NCBI RefSeq assembly: GCF_003149045.1
Contig: NZ_QGDU01000016.1
Coordinates: 1-64,000, forward strand
Direction: 5' to 3'
Length of the DNA: 64,000 nt
DNA from: Fibrobacter sp. UWR4
GTDB lineage: Bacteria; Fibrobacterota; Fibrobacteria; Fibrobacterales; Fibrobacteraceae
A program made the translations under genes and the position numbers. The notes beneath the pieces were generated by a model. That model saw only the letters and a program-made list of their open reading frames with translations. It was not told the DNA's origin and ran no database searches. Below are positions 53,687 through 62,070 of the stretch, in pieces (position 1 is the first letter of the stretch; every line of letters starts with the position of its first letter).

Positions 53687-55024
53687 ATGCAAAAGTCCGT
53701 GCAAGTAAAAGACCGTTCCCTTTTGAGCCTTTCCTGGCCCTTATTCCTCACCTTTGGAATTGCTACCTGCCAGCCCATGATGGATAGCTGGTTCCTGGCC
53801 AGAACCTCGGAAACGGCGGCAGCGGGCGTTGGCGCCCTGGGCCCCATTCTCGGAGCCATTTTCATGGCCATTACCGCCTTTTCCCAGGCAGGGGCCAGTA
53901 TCGCCTCCCAGTTCATGGGCGCAGAACGCCCCCGCCAGGCAGGTACCACCCAGACCATGGTCCTGCTAGGCAGCCTCCTTCTGGGGATAGCCATCATGCT
54001 GGTCACACTCCCCCTGTCTCACAACATCGTAAGCTGGATGGGACTTACCGGTGACGCGGCCACTTACGGTTACGAATTCCTGTATATCGTCTCCTTCGGG
54101 TTTGCATTCCGTTCCCTGCAGACCACCCTCACGTCTTTAATCGCGACCCACGGACTTACCGGCTGGAACCTGATCGGAAACGTCATCACCATCGTTTCCA
54201 ACGCCATCATGAACGTAATCTTCCTGAACGGATACCTGGGACTTCCCAAGATGGGCGTGAAGGGTGTGGCTCTTGCCACTATGCTTTCCTGGTTTATTTC
54301 CAGCGTGGTACTGTACGTAATCCTGAAGTACAAAATCCATCACAAGATTCGCAACACGGACTTCAAACGTTCCCGCGTGATTTTGCCGGACTGGATCCGC
54401 ATTGGCGTCCCTGCAGCCGTGGAGCCTGTCAGCTTCCAGATTTTCCAGGTGGTCCTGACCGCCATCATCGTACACCTGGGCATTACCGCCATGACGGCGC
54501 GAATCTTCAGTGCAAACTTCGCCATGTTGGCAGTGATCCTAAGTGTCGGCCTCAGCAGCGGAAACCAGATTCTGGTGGCCCACCTGGTAGGCGCCCACGA
54601 TTTTGACAAGGCCAACAGGCGTCTGCACCAGAGCCTTGCAGCAGGTTGCAGCAGCGGTCTTATCGTTGCAATCCTCGTCGCTCTCTGCGGAACAAAGCTG
54701 ATGTCCTTTTATACGCTGGACCCTGAAATCCAGCGTCTGGGTCAAATTTGTCTCTGGTGCGATGTGGCCCTGCAGCCCTTCAAGGCCGCCAATATGACTA
54801 TTACAGCGGCGCTACGTGCAGCAGGCGATTCCAAGTTCCCGGCCATCGTAGGCTCCACCATGATGTGGACTTGCGGTCTAGGCACCGCTCTGCTCCTGGG
54901 ATTCGTCCTGGATATGGGACTGGCAGGAATCTGGCTGGGCATGGCCGCAGACGAATTCTACCGTTCTATCGTGAATTACATCCGCTGGCGCAAAGGCAAC
55001 TGGAAAACCCTAGGCGTCGTCTAA
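53687..55024 (+). CDS. MATE-family efflux transporter, copy 2
   Basis: 445-residue membrane protein with 12 hydrophobic segments. The N-terminal half has LSWPLFLTFGIATCQPMMDS, then SETAAAGVGALGPILGAIFM; the second half has SVGLSSGNQILVAHLVGAHD, the usual conserved QxxxGxxxGA-type stretch. It differs strongly from the MATE protein at 39.2 kb and belongs to another subgroup. The ATG lies in a region without a clear ribosome site. It is convergent with the patatin gene, 15 bases away. The palindromic site upstream suggests a drug-responsive repressor. Confidence 0.88.
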   Translation: MQKSVQVKDRSLLSLSWPLFLTFGIATCQPMMDSWFLARTSETAAAGVGALGPILGAIFMAITAFSQAGASIASQFMGAERPRQAGTTQTMVLLGSLLLGIAIMLVTLPLSHNIVSWMGLTGDAATYGYEFLYIVSFGFAFRSLQTTLTSLIATHGLTGWNLIGNVITIVSNAIMNVIFLNGYLGLPKMGVKGVALATMLSWFISSVVLYVILKYKIHHKIRNTDFKRSRVILPDWIRIGVPAAVEPVSFQIFQVVLTAIIVHLGITAMTARIFSANFAMLAVILSVGLSSGNQILVAHLVGAHDFDKANRRLHQSLAAGCSSGLIVAILVALCGTKLMSFYTLDPEIQRLGQICLWCDVALQPFKAANMTITAALRAAGDSKFPAIVGSTMMWTCGLGTALLLGFVLDMGLAGIWLGMAADEFYRSIVNYIRWRKGNWKTLGVV

Positions 55025-55039
55025 CCTAGGCGGCCACGT

Positions 55040-57337
55040 CTAGAATTCGTAATCACCTACACGAATGAAGTAGGTGTGTTCCTGGAAATTTTTCAGGGAG
55101 CCAAGGTTATTCTGGTCCACAACACGGTTCATACCCGCATATATGGTGATGGACTTGTAATTAAAGCGCAAGGCTGGTTCCAGAATGAACTTGTTGGGTC
55201 TAAGAGTTGCGTAAGGGTTCTCTTCAAAGTCGTGGAAGTACGCCCCGAAAATCCACAGGCCAAAGCGCTTGCTATGGATTGCTGCACTTGCTCGCAGGAG
55301 TGCGTATTCATGGGATGCCAGTTCAGGATCGTTCCACTGGCTAGTCCAGGGCGTAGCCTCTCCATGAAGACGATATACGAGGTCCAGAGGAGCATATCCA
55401 AAAGATTCCGGAACTACGTATCCATAACCATCTTCGCGATAGCGTTCAATGCCTGCAGATGCCCCCACCGTAAAGGTTGCAAAAGGTCTGGGAGAAACCG
55501 TATAACGAGAATCCAAAATAAGCTTCCAGTATATGGGGACAACGTCATTCACGCCAAAATCAAAGCCAATACTTTCTAGGCCCACGAAACCATCTACAGC
55601 CAAGCCTTTAGTAGAGAACCACTTGTCATCCTCCCCCTTCTTGAAGCTGTAATGAATTGCAGGGGAAACGGGATAAGTCCTTATGGACTTATTGCCATAG
55701 TAAAGATCCAATTCAAAAATTCGCTGACCGAAAAGGAAATCCAGGGAGACCTTCTGTTCCTGATTCAAGCTATACATCAGGGACATGGTAAAGTCATTAC
55801 GTTCTTCGGAACAGATACGCAAGGAGGATCTGATGTCATTGTTGAAGCTCTTCAACGGGACCAGTTTCATCAGGTCATAGCCCACCTGAACCGCCCAATG
55901 CTTGTTCCACAATCTGGAAAAAGCCAGACGGGGCGTAAACCCGTAGGAAGATCCTCCCCAGAAGCCTTTCAAGGACAACTGTATTTCCATCTGGTCGATG
56001 TAATTGACGGTTGCCTCCAGATAGCCATTTGCCCCAATCACATTGGAACCGAACACCCCTGCAGCAAGGTCAAAAGTAGGATGCACCGCAGTTCCTACCA
56101 GCAATTCCCCATTAGGCTGCATCAAGAAAAGGAGAGAGTCATAAGCAGGATTTTCCGCAACACTTAAAGCGAAGTTTATAGGTGCAGCAAATCCAGTATC
56201 CGTTTCCGCCCAGTGAGACTGTACAGCTGTCAGCACTTCCGCAGACACACCATCAAAGGACGGCGTAAACCGGAACCAGGGCAAGGCAGAGGCGTTATGA
56301 TTCTTGGAGTAATCCACCTTACGGTTTGCCAGTCGTTCCATTTCAGGAAGCTTGCGTTCCAACGCAGTAAAGCCCGCCTGGATCCAGGCATTGCGGGCGG
56401 TATCCAGAATAGAATGGGAACGGATGATAACGCCAGGTTGCGTAGCCAAGGTGGCCGCCGCCTGCTTAAGCAAGATGCCCTTACGATCATCCCCCTTAAA
56501 TTCACTACGGAGAGGTTCAGCAACAGCAATAAGAGATATCTCGTCGGCACGGTCCTCTAGAGGAATCGCATAGTGAGGGCAGATTTCTCCGGAAATTTCA
56601 CCTGAGGTATTCGACTCATTCCACAGAGGCAGACTGTTAATGACCGCCTCCACGGAATTTCCTCGAGAGGTACCATCACAACCCTGCACGGAGAACGGTA
56701 TAGTCTGCTTGCCACGCTGACGGTAGAGAATTTCCTGAAAGCGAAGGCGCGCAAGAGAATGTTCCATATAAGTCGAATCCATTTCCAGAGGGAGCAGCTT
56801 TCGTGCTGCATGACCAGCGGAATCTACCCGCAGGGAGAATCGCTGACGAAATGCAGGAACGCCCTTAGGTGAAACGGCTATTTCCTGACCTTCCCTGGAA
56901 TGCATTTTCTTCAAGGTTAGATCTCGCCCTACAAAGGATACGATGGCAGGATCCAACAGCAGTCTCTGAATTTCATCTACCGCAATACCACGGCTCCAGA
57001 GGGAACCAACCCAGGCGCCCCAGGACGTACCCACAATGGAATCCACAGGAATGCCGTATTCCTCGATGGCGTAAAGGACCCCGAGATAATACCACGGGGA
57101 ACGATCACCGCCCCCTAGATAAAGAACGGATTTCGCATCACTGGCGGAAAGCGGAGCTGCACTCTTCTGTGCGGTGGAATCCAGGGATTTCGCAAAGACA
57201 TCCAATACCGGAATGTCCGCCTGAGCCGTAGAGTCGATTGCTTCCCCGGCAAAAGCGGATACGGCAAAAAGGGCTGCAAGAGCAACCCCCTTCACCCCGT
57301 GCGTAAAATTACCCAAGAACCGCAGGATTGGAAACAT
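55040..57337 (-). CDS. Patatin-like protein with C-terminal beta-barrel
   Basis: 765-residue exported protein. The signal peptide is VKGVALAALFAVSAFA. Residues 70-330 are a patatin fold: oxyanion loop YLGGGDRSPW and nucleophile Ser105 in GTSWGAWV. The position of the catalytic Asp (DGG/DGA in the family) reads SGEICPHYAIP, so the dyad seems broken. Residues about 400-765 alternate polar and aromatic residues in strands (for example YGFTPRLAFSRLWN, FIRVGDYEF at the end, with a terminal Phe), as in 16-strand barrels of the Omp85-like group. PlpD-type patatin autotransporters have a similar layout. I chose the ATG at 57337; it overlaps the upstream gene by 29 bases. Confidence 0.82.
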   Translation of the reverse strand: MFPILRFLGNFTHGVKGVALAALFAVSAFAGEAIDSTAQADIPVLDVFAKSLDSTAQKSAAPLSASDAKSVLYLGGGDRSPWYYLGVLYAIEEYGIPVDSIVGTSWGAWVGSLWSRGIAVDEIQRLLLDPAIVSFVGRDLTLKKMHSREGQEIAVSPKGVPAFRQRFSLRVDSAGHAARKLLPLEMDSTYMEHSLARLRFQEILYRQRGKQTIPFSVQGCDGTSRGNSVEAVINSLPLWNESNTSGEISGEICPHYAIPLEDRADEISLIAVAEPLRSEFKGDDRKGILLKQAAATLATQPGVIIRSHSILDTARNAWIQAGFTALERKLPEMERLANRKVDYSKNHNASALPWFRFTPSFDGVSAEVLTAVQSHWAETDTGFAAPINFALSVAENPAYDSLLFLMQPNGELLVGTAVHPTFDLAAGVFGSNVIGANGYLEATVNYIDQMEIQLSLKGFWGGSSYGFTPRLAFSRLWNKHWAVQVGYDLMKLVPLKSFNNDIRSSLRICSEERNDFTMSLMYSLNQEQKVSLDFLFGQRIFELDLYYGNKSIRTYPVSPAIHYSFKKGEDDKWFSTKGLAVDGFVGLESIGFDFGVNDVVPIYWKLILDSRYTVSPRPFATFTVGASAGIERYREDGYGYVVPESFGYAPLDLVYRLHGEATPWTSQWNDPELASHEYALLRASAAIHSKRFGLWIFGAYFHDFEENPYATLRPNKFILEPALRFNYKSITIYAGMNRVVDQNNLGSLKNFQEHTYFIRVGDYEF

Positions 57338-58310
57338 ACTTACCTGCATCTTCCTTGGCGACATAACCAGACTGAACCAAGGAGGCCAGGCAGTCATCCA
57401 TCAGGAGCATTCCTTCGGAAGCAGATGCGGAAATAATGGAAGGCAGGGAGAACAATTCTCCACTACGGATGCGGGAAGATACGTTCTGTGAACCAAAGAG
57501 AACTTCCCATGCCGGGATACTGCTGTTCTCGGCACCGGGCAGCAAGCGCTGCACCACAACAGCCTTCAATACAGAAGCAAGCATGTTACGGGCCAAGTCA
57601 CGTTCTTCGTCAGCAACGTCAGAGAGAAGAGCTTCCAGAGCGCCCACCGTATTGCCGGCCGTAACAGTCAACACCACCAGGGCACCAGCTTCAGCAGCTT
57701 CCAGAATAGGAATCAGCGGGAGACCTTCAAAGTCACCCATCCACATCAGGTCCGAACCACTACGGAGGGCCTGGGTCATCTTGTCCGTCACGCAACCAAA
57801 GGAATCCTTCAAGAGAAGGCTCTCGCCAGTCTTAATGGGAAGTTCGTCTGCGGAAGCCAGATTGTTTACGCGAAGAATTGCGGACTGGCATAGGGCGGAA
57901 ACGTAAGCGGAAGCAGTTGTAGTCTTGCCACTGCAGGCAGGGCCGGCAAACACCACAAGACCGCTGTTCAGGCCAAGCATACTCTCCATGGTAGGAGGAG
58001 CGCCAAGGGAGCTAAAGTCAGGGCATTCCTCCAGCAAGGGGCGGAACACGGCCGTGTTACCAAGAGCAGTCCTATTGTAGCGAACACGCCAGCGGGATCC
58101 ACTCCAAGGGCCAGCGATAACAGAACCGCTTTCGGCATCCATGGCGCCGATAAAACTACGGAGTGTGCCGGGCTCTACGGAGGGAGCGTCGGGAATGGCA
58201 CAAACTTTTCCGGACAGGCGAACAGCAGAAGCCGCACCTTCGGAAATAATCAATTCACTGGCACCCACATTCAGGGCATATTCCAACAAGGATTCAATTT
58301 CTGTCGCCAT
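57309..58310 (-). CDS. PilT-like ATPase, Walker A kept
   Basis: 333-residue cytoplasmic protein of the PilT/GspE secretion-ATPase superfamily. The Walker A motif GPACSGKTTTAS is intact, but the Asp box and the His box are not recognisable and Walker B reads DLMWMGDFEG instead of VGEMRD. The layout (N-terminal PAS-like part of about 100 residues, then the RecA core) matches PilT, and length is close to PilT (about 340-370). The ribosome site AGGAGG is excellent. It follows a paralogue by nine bases and overlaps the patatin gene. It may form hetero-oligomers with that paralogue. No pilin genes are near. Confidence 0.8.
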   Translation of the reverse strand: MATEIESLLEYALNVGASELIISEGAASAVRLSGKVCAIPDAPSVEPGTLRSFIGAMDAESGSVIAGPWSGSRWRVRYNRTALGNTAVFRPLLEECPDFSSLGAPPTMESMLGLNSGLVVFAGPACSGKTTTASAYVSALCQSAILRVNNLASADELPIKTGESLLLKDSFGCVTDKMTQALRSGSDLMWMGDFEGLPLIPILEAAEAGALVVLTVTAGNTVGALEALLSDVADEERDLARNMLASVLKAVVVQRLLPGAENSSIPAWEVLFGSQNVSSRIRSGELFSLPSIISASASEGMLLMDDCLASLVQSGYVAKEDAGKYVSNPAVLG

Positions 58311-58319
58311 AAATCCTCC

Positions 58320-59918
58320 TTACTTTGTGGGACGGTAAGAGACGAAGCGCCTCGAATCGCAAGAACGTTTCCAGGCTTCCATGCCGTCGATATAACCAGA
58401 TTCAACACACTTCTGCAGAGAGTCGTCCAGAGTAATGCCCTGATCCTTCTGGCTGCTGATTGCGGCTGTAATCTGAGCCACACTGCCACGGCGAATCAAG
58501 TTTGCCATGGGAGACGTCATACGAACGGCTTCTACCGCAAGGACCTGACCCTGATTCTGAACCACAGGCACCAGATGCTGCACCACAACACCCTTCAACT
58601 GATCAGCCAAGGTATTGGCAAAGGCAATACGGTTCTTTTCCGGGACAGAGCTCATGAGTCTGGAAAGGAGGGAGTGAACATTATTGCCAGAAGCAACAGC
58701 AAAGACAAGGGCGCCTGCATTGGCGGCGTTCAAAAGCGCGGCAAGCTCCTCGTAGGTTTCCACATGGTCAAAGAGAATCACATCGGCGCCAGACTGTACT
58801 GCCAGGGATATACCCTCCAGGCCCGTATGGACATGGAGACCCACTTCACGCTGGGCAATTGCGCCATTGGGATTCTGGAGGATTCGCTCGATAGGCTTTT
58901 CAACCGTCTGGATATAGACATTACGATTTGCCGCAATAGTTTCGGCAAAGGCGGTCATAGTAGTAGAGCGACCACTTGCAGAAGGACCCGCAATCAACAC
59001 CAAGCCACTGTTCAATTCCGTAAAGCGGTTGCAGAAAGTCGGCAAGTACAAGTTGTCAATAGAAGTCGATTCCGTAGGGATGACGCGTACGGAAATGCTG
59101 GGAGTCGTATTATCCCAGGTAACCGTCACACGGGCGCGTCCCACACCGGGAAGTCCAATGGTCTTACTGAAATTCTTGCCCACGACAATCTTGTAGCCAT
59201 CGGAGAATCCCTTGGCAGCTTCGTTCAGGCGGTCGCTAATGCGGGACAGGTCCAGGGGCTGCTCGGAAGCCACAAAGAGGACACCGGACTGGCGCATGAC
59301 AACAGGGCGGTCAGCAAACAGGTAAATGTCCGTCGCATTGAACTTGCGTGCAAACGCAATAAGCTGGGAGAGGTTCGTCATGGGACGGATCGTCTCGGGC
59401 GCTTCCACCGGTTCGCCTTCCCCTGTGGCCAGAGCAAAACGGCGCGGCAGCTTGCCTTCGTCTTCTTCATTCGCTTCCGCATCAAATTCCACCTGGACGG
59501 TCCCCATGCTGGTCGTTTCAAGACCAGCCACCGCCTCCACCTCTACATTAGAGGAAGACGAGGATTCTCCATAGGGATTGTTGCCTTCAATCTGGAAGGC
59601 AGGCTGTTCGGGTTCCTTAGGGGCGGCAGATGCAGCCTTGGGAGTGGGCGTAACGGACTTGCGTGCAGGAGCGGCCGTAGGCGCCGATTGCACAGGTGCC
59701 GGCGCCGGCTCTACAGGAGCAGCGGCAGCATTCTTTGCCTCGATGTTCTTGACGAAAGCAAGGACCTTGGCATAAATACTTTCGGAAATAATACCTGCTT
59801 CGACCAGGACCTGACCAATATCCTTCTGGTCATTCGCCTGAGCCCAATGGGAGTTAATCTGATCCTCGGTCACCATCTTGTTGTGAACAAGGACCTTAGC
59901 CATATACTGGTTTCTCAT
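58320..59918 (-). CDS. PilT-like protein with degenerate Walker A and MshEN-like head
   Basis: 532-residue protein. Residues 1-55 look like a GspE/MshEN N-terminal domain (MAKVLVHNKMVTEDQINSHW). Residues about 60-180 are a low-complexity Ala/Pro/Glu linker. The C-terminal 345 residues are PilT-like: Walker A reads GPSASGRSTT (Lys to Arg), the Asp box TVEKPIERIL, then QREVGLHVHTGLE; Walker B is ILFDHVETYEE with no GEMRD. The residues needed for ATP hydrolysis are thus largely gone. The ribosome site GGAGGG is strong. It overlaps the ABC permease gene by four bases (ATGA). It probably acts as a regulatory or structural partner of the next ATPase. Confidence 0.8.
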   Translation of the reverse strand: MRNQYMAKVLVHNKMVTEDQINSHWAQANDQKDIGQVLVEAGIISESIYAKVLAFVKNIEAKNAAAAPVEPAPAPVQSAPTAAPARKSVTPTPKAASAAPKEPEQPAFQIEGNNPYGESSSSSNVEVEAVAGLETTSMGTVQVEFDAEANEEDEGKLPRRFALATGEGEPVEAPETIRPMTNLSQLIAFARKFNATDIYLFADRPVVMRQSGVLFVASEQPLDLSRISDRLNEAAKGFSDGYKIVVGKNFSKTIGLPGVGRARVTVTWDNTTPSISVRVIPTESTSIDNLYLPTFCNRFTELNSGLVLIAGPSASGRSTTMTAFAETIAANRNVYIQTVEKPIERILQNPNGAIAQREVGLHVHTGLEGISLAVQSGADVILFDHVETYEELAALLNAANAGALVFAVASGNNVHSLLSRLMSSVPEKNRIAFANTLADQLKGVVVQHLVPVVQNQGQVLAVEAVRMTSPMANLIRRGSVAQITAAISSQKDQGITLDDSLQKCVESGYIDGMEAWKRSCDSRRFVSYRPTK

Positions 59919-60718
59919 AGGAAATCCCTCCTGCTAAACCACCAGCTAGCAATTGCCAGGAATACACCTACGTAGCCTAAAGCATACACGGTATTCCAGA
60001 ACAAATACATGTCCGGCAGTGCAACACCGTGAACCACATAGCTAGTCACGTTGTAGCGGTAAAGACCAGGGAAAACCGCATGGATAGCAACAGCGGCCTT
60101 CTCAAAAAGTGCGCTGGACGAGGCGTCCATTTCACCCATGCGAGCGGCGAAACGAACCTGCTCCAGAAGCTGGTTGCTTAAATGACCAGCCATGTAGACG
60201 CCAAGAGTGAACAAGGCACTCAATACCGTACTGCTAAAGCTACTGAACAGCAAGGCGACTGCGATAACAACAGCCATCTCGCAGAAAATCAAATAAACAG
60301 CAATTAGCAGACTTGCTGTAGGATCAGAACCCGTCACAAGCAAAGTCAGGTAGAAAATCACGGTCAGGAGGACCAGATGGACAGCCACCACCGCCAGAAG
60401 ACCAAAGTACTTACCCACAATAAACGCAGCACGGGTAATGGGCTTAGAAAGCAAGGTAAGGACAGTACGCCTCTGAATTTCCTTCTGCACCAGGCTGATG
60501 CCCACGAAGATGGAAATCAGAAGCCCCGACAGGCTCATGATGGAGAGCGTGGTTGACTTGATCACGTAGGCGCGGTCAAAGACGGACCATTCCCCCAGGA
60601 CAATGCTGAACAAGGCAAGAGCCACAGCAAAGAAGCCGATGTTGTAAAGGATCTTATCGCGAATGGATTCGCGGAAAGTATTCAAGGCAATGACGAAAAT
60701 GTGATTAAGCGTCTGCAC
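59915..60718 (-). CDS. ABC-2-type transporter permease
   Basis: 267-residue membrane protein with six hydrophobic segments. The N-terminal FVIALNTFRESIRDKILYNI and ISLVQKEIQRRTVLTLLSKP followed by the RAAFIVGKYFG stretch are typical of ABC-2 permeases of the NosY/GldF kind. It should pair with the ATPase encoded directly upstream, with which it overlaps. The start is uncertain: GTG at 60718 fits the spacing to GGAGG better than TTG at 60724. The substrate is unknown. Confidence 0.85.
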   Translation of the reverse strand: MQTLNHIFVIALNTFRESIRDKILYNIGFFAVALALFSIVLGEWSVFDRAYVIKSTTLSIMSLSGLLISIFVGISLVQKEIQRRTVLTLLSKPITRAAFIVGKYFGLLAVVAVHLVLLTVIFYLTLLVTGSDPTASLLIAVYLIFCEMAVVIAVALLFSSFSSTVLSALFTLGVYMAGHLSNQLLEQVRFAARMGEMDASSSALFEKAAVAIHAVFPGLYRYNVTSYVVHGVALPDMYLFWNTVYALGYVGVFLAIASWWFSRRDFL

Positions 60719-61616
60719 GAGCAATCTCCTCCGTCAAAATATCTTCAAGACTGGGGCGCTTATGCTCCATACGTTCAATGGAAATGTTCTTGTCCAGACA
60801 ATACCTGAGCAGGCGATCGCGGGCGGCGTCATCTTCACAGATACATTCCTGGGGATGGCCGGCGGGAGTTACACCCTGGGGCAGATCCTGCAGGAGAATT
60901 CCCTGACGGGTTCGAACATGGTATTCAACGCCACAGGCATTAGTGATTTCATCCACCGTACCTTCGCGGACAATGCGACCATCCACGATCATCGCCACAC
61001 GGTGGCTGATGGCTTCCACATCGCTAAGCAAATGGCTGGAGTAGAATACGGTCACACCCATGTTGTTCAGTTCCTGAATGGCACTGCGAACATCACGACG
61101 ACCCACCGGATCAAGACCACTCATAGGTTCGTCCAGAATCAAGAGCTTCGGCTTGCTCAGGATAGACTGAGCAATACCCACACGTTGCATCATGCCCTTG
61201 GAATAGGAACGAAGACGGCGGTCAATCCAGTCCTTATTTGCATGGAGCAATTCCAGGGACCATTCAATCCGCTTGTCCAGTTCAGTTCCCTGCAGCCCCA
61301 CCAGCTTGCCATAGAACTTCAGCAGTTCACGGCCTGTGAGATAGTCATAGAAATAAGGCTGTTCCGGAGAGTAGCCAATAAAAGACCTACTCTTCACATC
61401 GCGGGGACTTACGCCATTCACCAGCACCTTGCCGGAATCATAGCGCAAAAGACCTGTCAACACCTTGATGGTGGTAGACTTTCCGGCCCCGTTAGGACCA
61501 ATAAAACCAAAAACCTGGCCCGGTTCCACCTTAAAACTCACATCCTTCAATGCAAGCTTCGGTTTCATCAGGAAACCCGACCTATACGTCTTATGCAAAT
61601 GCTCGATCTGAATCAT
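60705..61616 (-). CDS. ABC transporter ATP-binding protein
   Basis: 303-residue ATPase with the complete motif set: Walker A GPNGAGKSTTIK, signature YSKGMMQRVGIAQ, Walker B LLILDEPMSGLDPVGRRD and the H-loop SSHLLSDVE. The C-terminal 85 residues carry a small extra domain that often regulates this ABC-2 class. It energises the permease encoded next. It shares its start codon's A with the stop of the two-TM protein gene (TAATG), so translation is coupled. Confidence 0.93.
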   Translation of the reverse strand: MIQIEHLHKTYRSGFLMKPKLALKDVSFKVEPGQVFGFIGPNGAGKSTTIKVLTGLLRYDSGKVLVNGVSPRDVKSRSFIGYSPEQPYFYDYLTGRELLKFYGKLVGLQGTELDKRIEWSLELLHANKDWIDRRLRSYSKGMMQRVGIAQSILSKPKLLILDEPMSGLDPVGRRDVRSAIQELNNMGVTVFYSSHLLSDVEAISHRVAMIVDGRIVREGTVDEITNACGVEYHVRTRQGILLQDLPQGVTPAGHPQECICEDDAARDRLLRYCLDKNISIERMEHKRPSLEDILTEEIARADA

Positions 61617-61888
61617 TAGTTTTCGCCATCCTTATGGAGGCCACCAAAGGCTCTTTCCTGTGCTTCTTCAATTTCACGACGGCGACGATCCGCACGTTCC
61701 TTCTTGTTCACGAAGAAATAAATTACGGCACCCACCATGTAAACACCGATACCAGTGTAGAAAAAGGGGTTAATCGTCGTAGCGCCCGGGAACAAGTCTA
61801 CAATCAAATTCTGACCAAACAAGCTGATCAGAACAACAACAAAACCCAAAGCTCTAAGAACGTAGGTAGCAATCACCAATTTTCGCAT
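61616..61888 (-). CDS. Two-helix membrane protein of unknown function
   Basis: 90-residue protein with two membrane helices (VIATYVLRALGFVVVLISLF and FYTGIGVYMVGAVIYFFV) and a highly charged, Arg/Glu-rich cytoplasmic tail (ERADRRRREIEEAQERAF). I do not recognise the family. The ribosome site GAGGT is six bases before the ATG. It begins the six-gene operon and overlaps the ABC ATPase gene. Confidence 0.72.
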   Translation of the reverse strand: MRKLVIATYVLRALGFVVVLISLFGQNLIVDLFPGATTINPFFYTGIGVYMVGAVIYFFVNKKERADRRRREIEEAQERAFGGLHKDGEN

Positions 61889-62007
61889 GTATATACCTCA
61901 AAACGACGCTCCTTCCGAAGCGCATTTTCTTTTTAGGGAAAAATACACTTTTCAGAGGAAATAGTTAAACCAATCTTTACAAATTTAGGGCTAAATCCGC
62001 TCGTAAT

Positions 62008-62038
62008 AAAAGAAAAGGCCCCGACACCAGTCGGGGTC
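62008..62038 (-). terminator. Terminator of DASS symporter gene
   Basis: On the minus strand ACCCCGAC and GTCGGGGC pair around TGGT, followed by CTTTTCTTTT. It lies 33 bases after the stop of the DASS gene and separates it from the six-gene operon. Confidence 0.9.
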
Positions 62039-62070
62039 CTAAACTTTTCTGCAGACCTTAGGTCTAAAGT

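Noticed and set aside
57309-59918. Type IV pilus retraction cluster
   Set aside because: No pilin, PilB, PilC or secretin genes are present, and both ATPases lack the standard Asp and His boxes.
58575-59975. 466-codon open frame on the plus strand
   Set aside because: Antisense to the PilT-like gene with the MshEN-like head; low-complexity Arg/Gly-rich product without family features.
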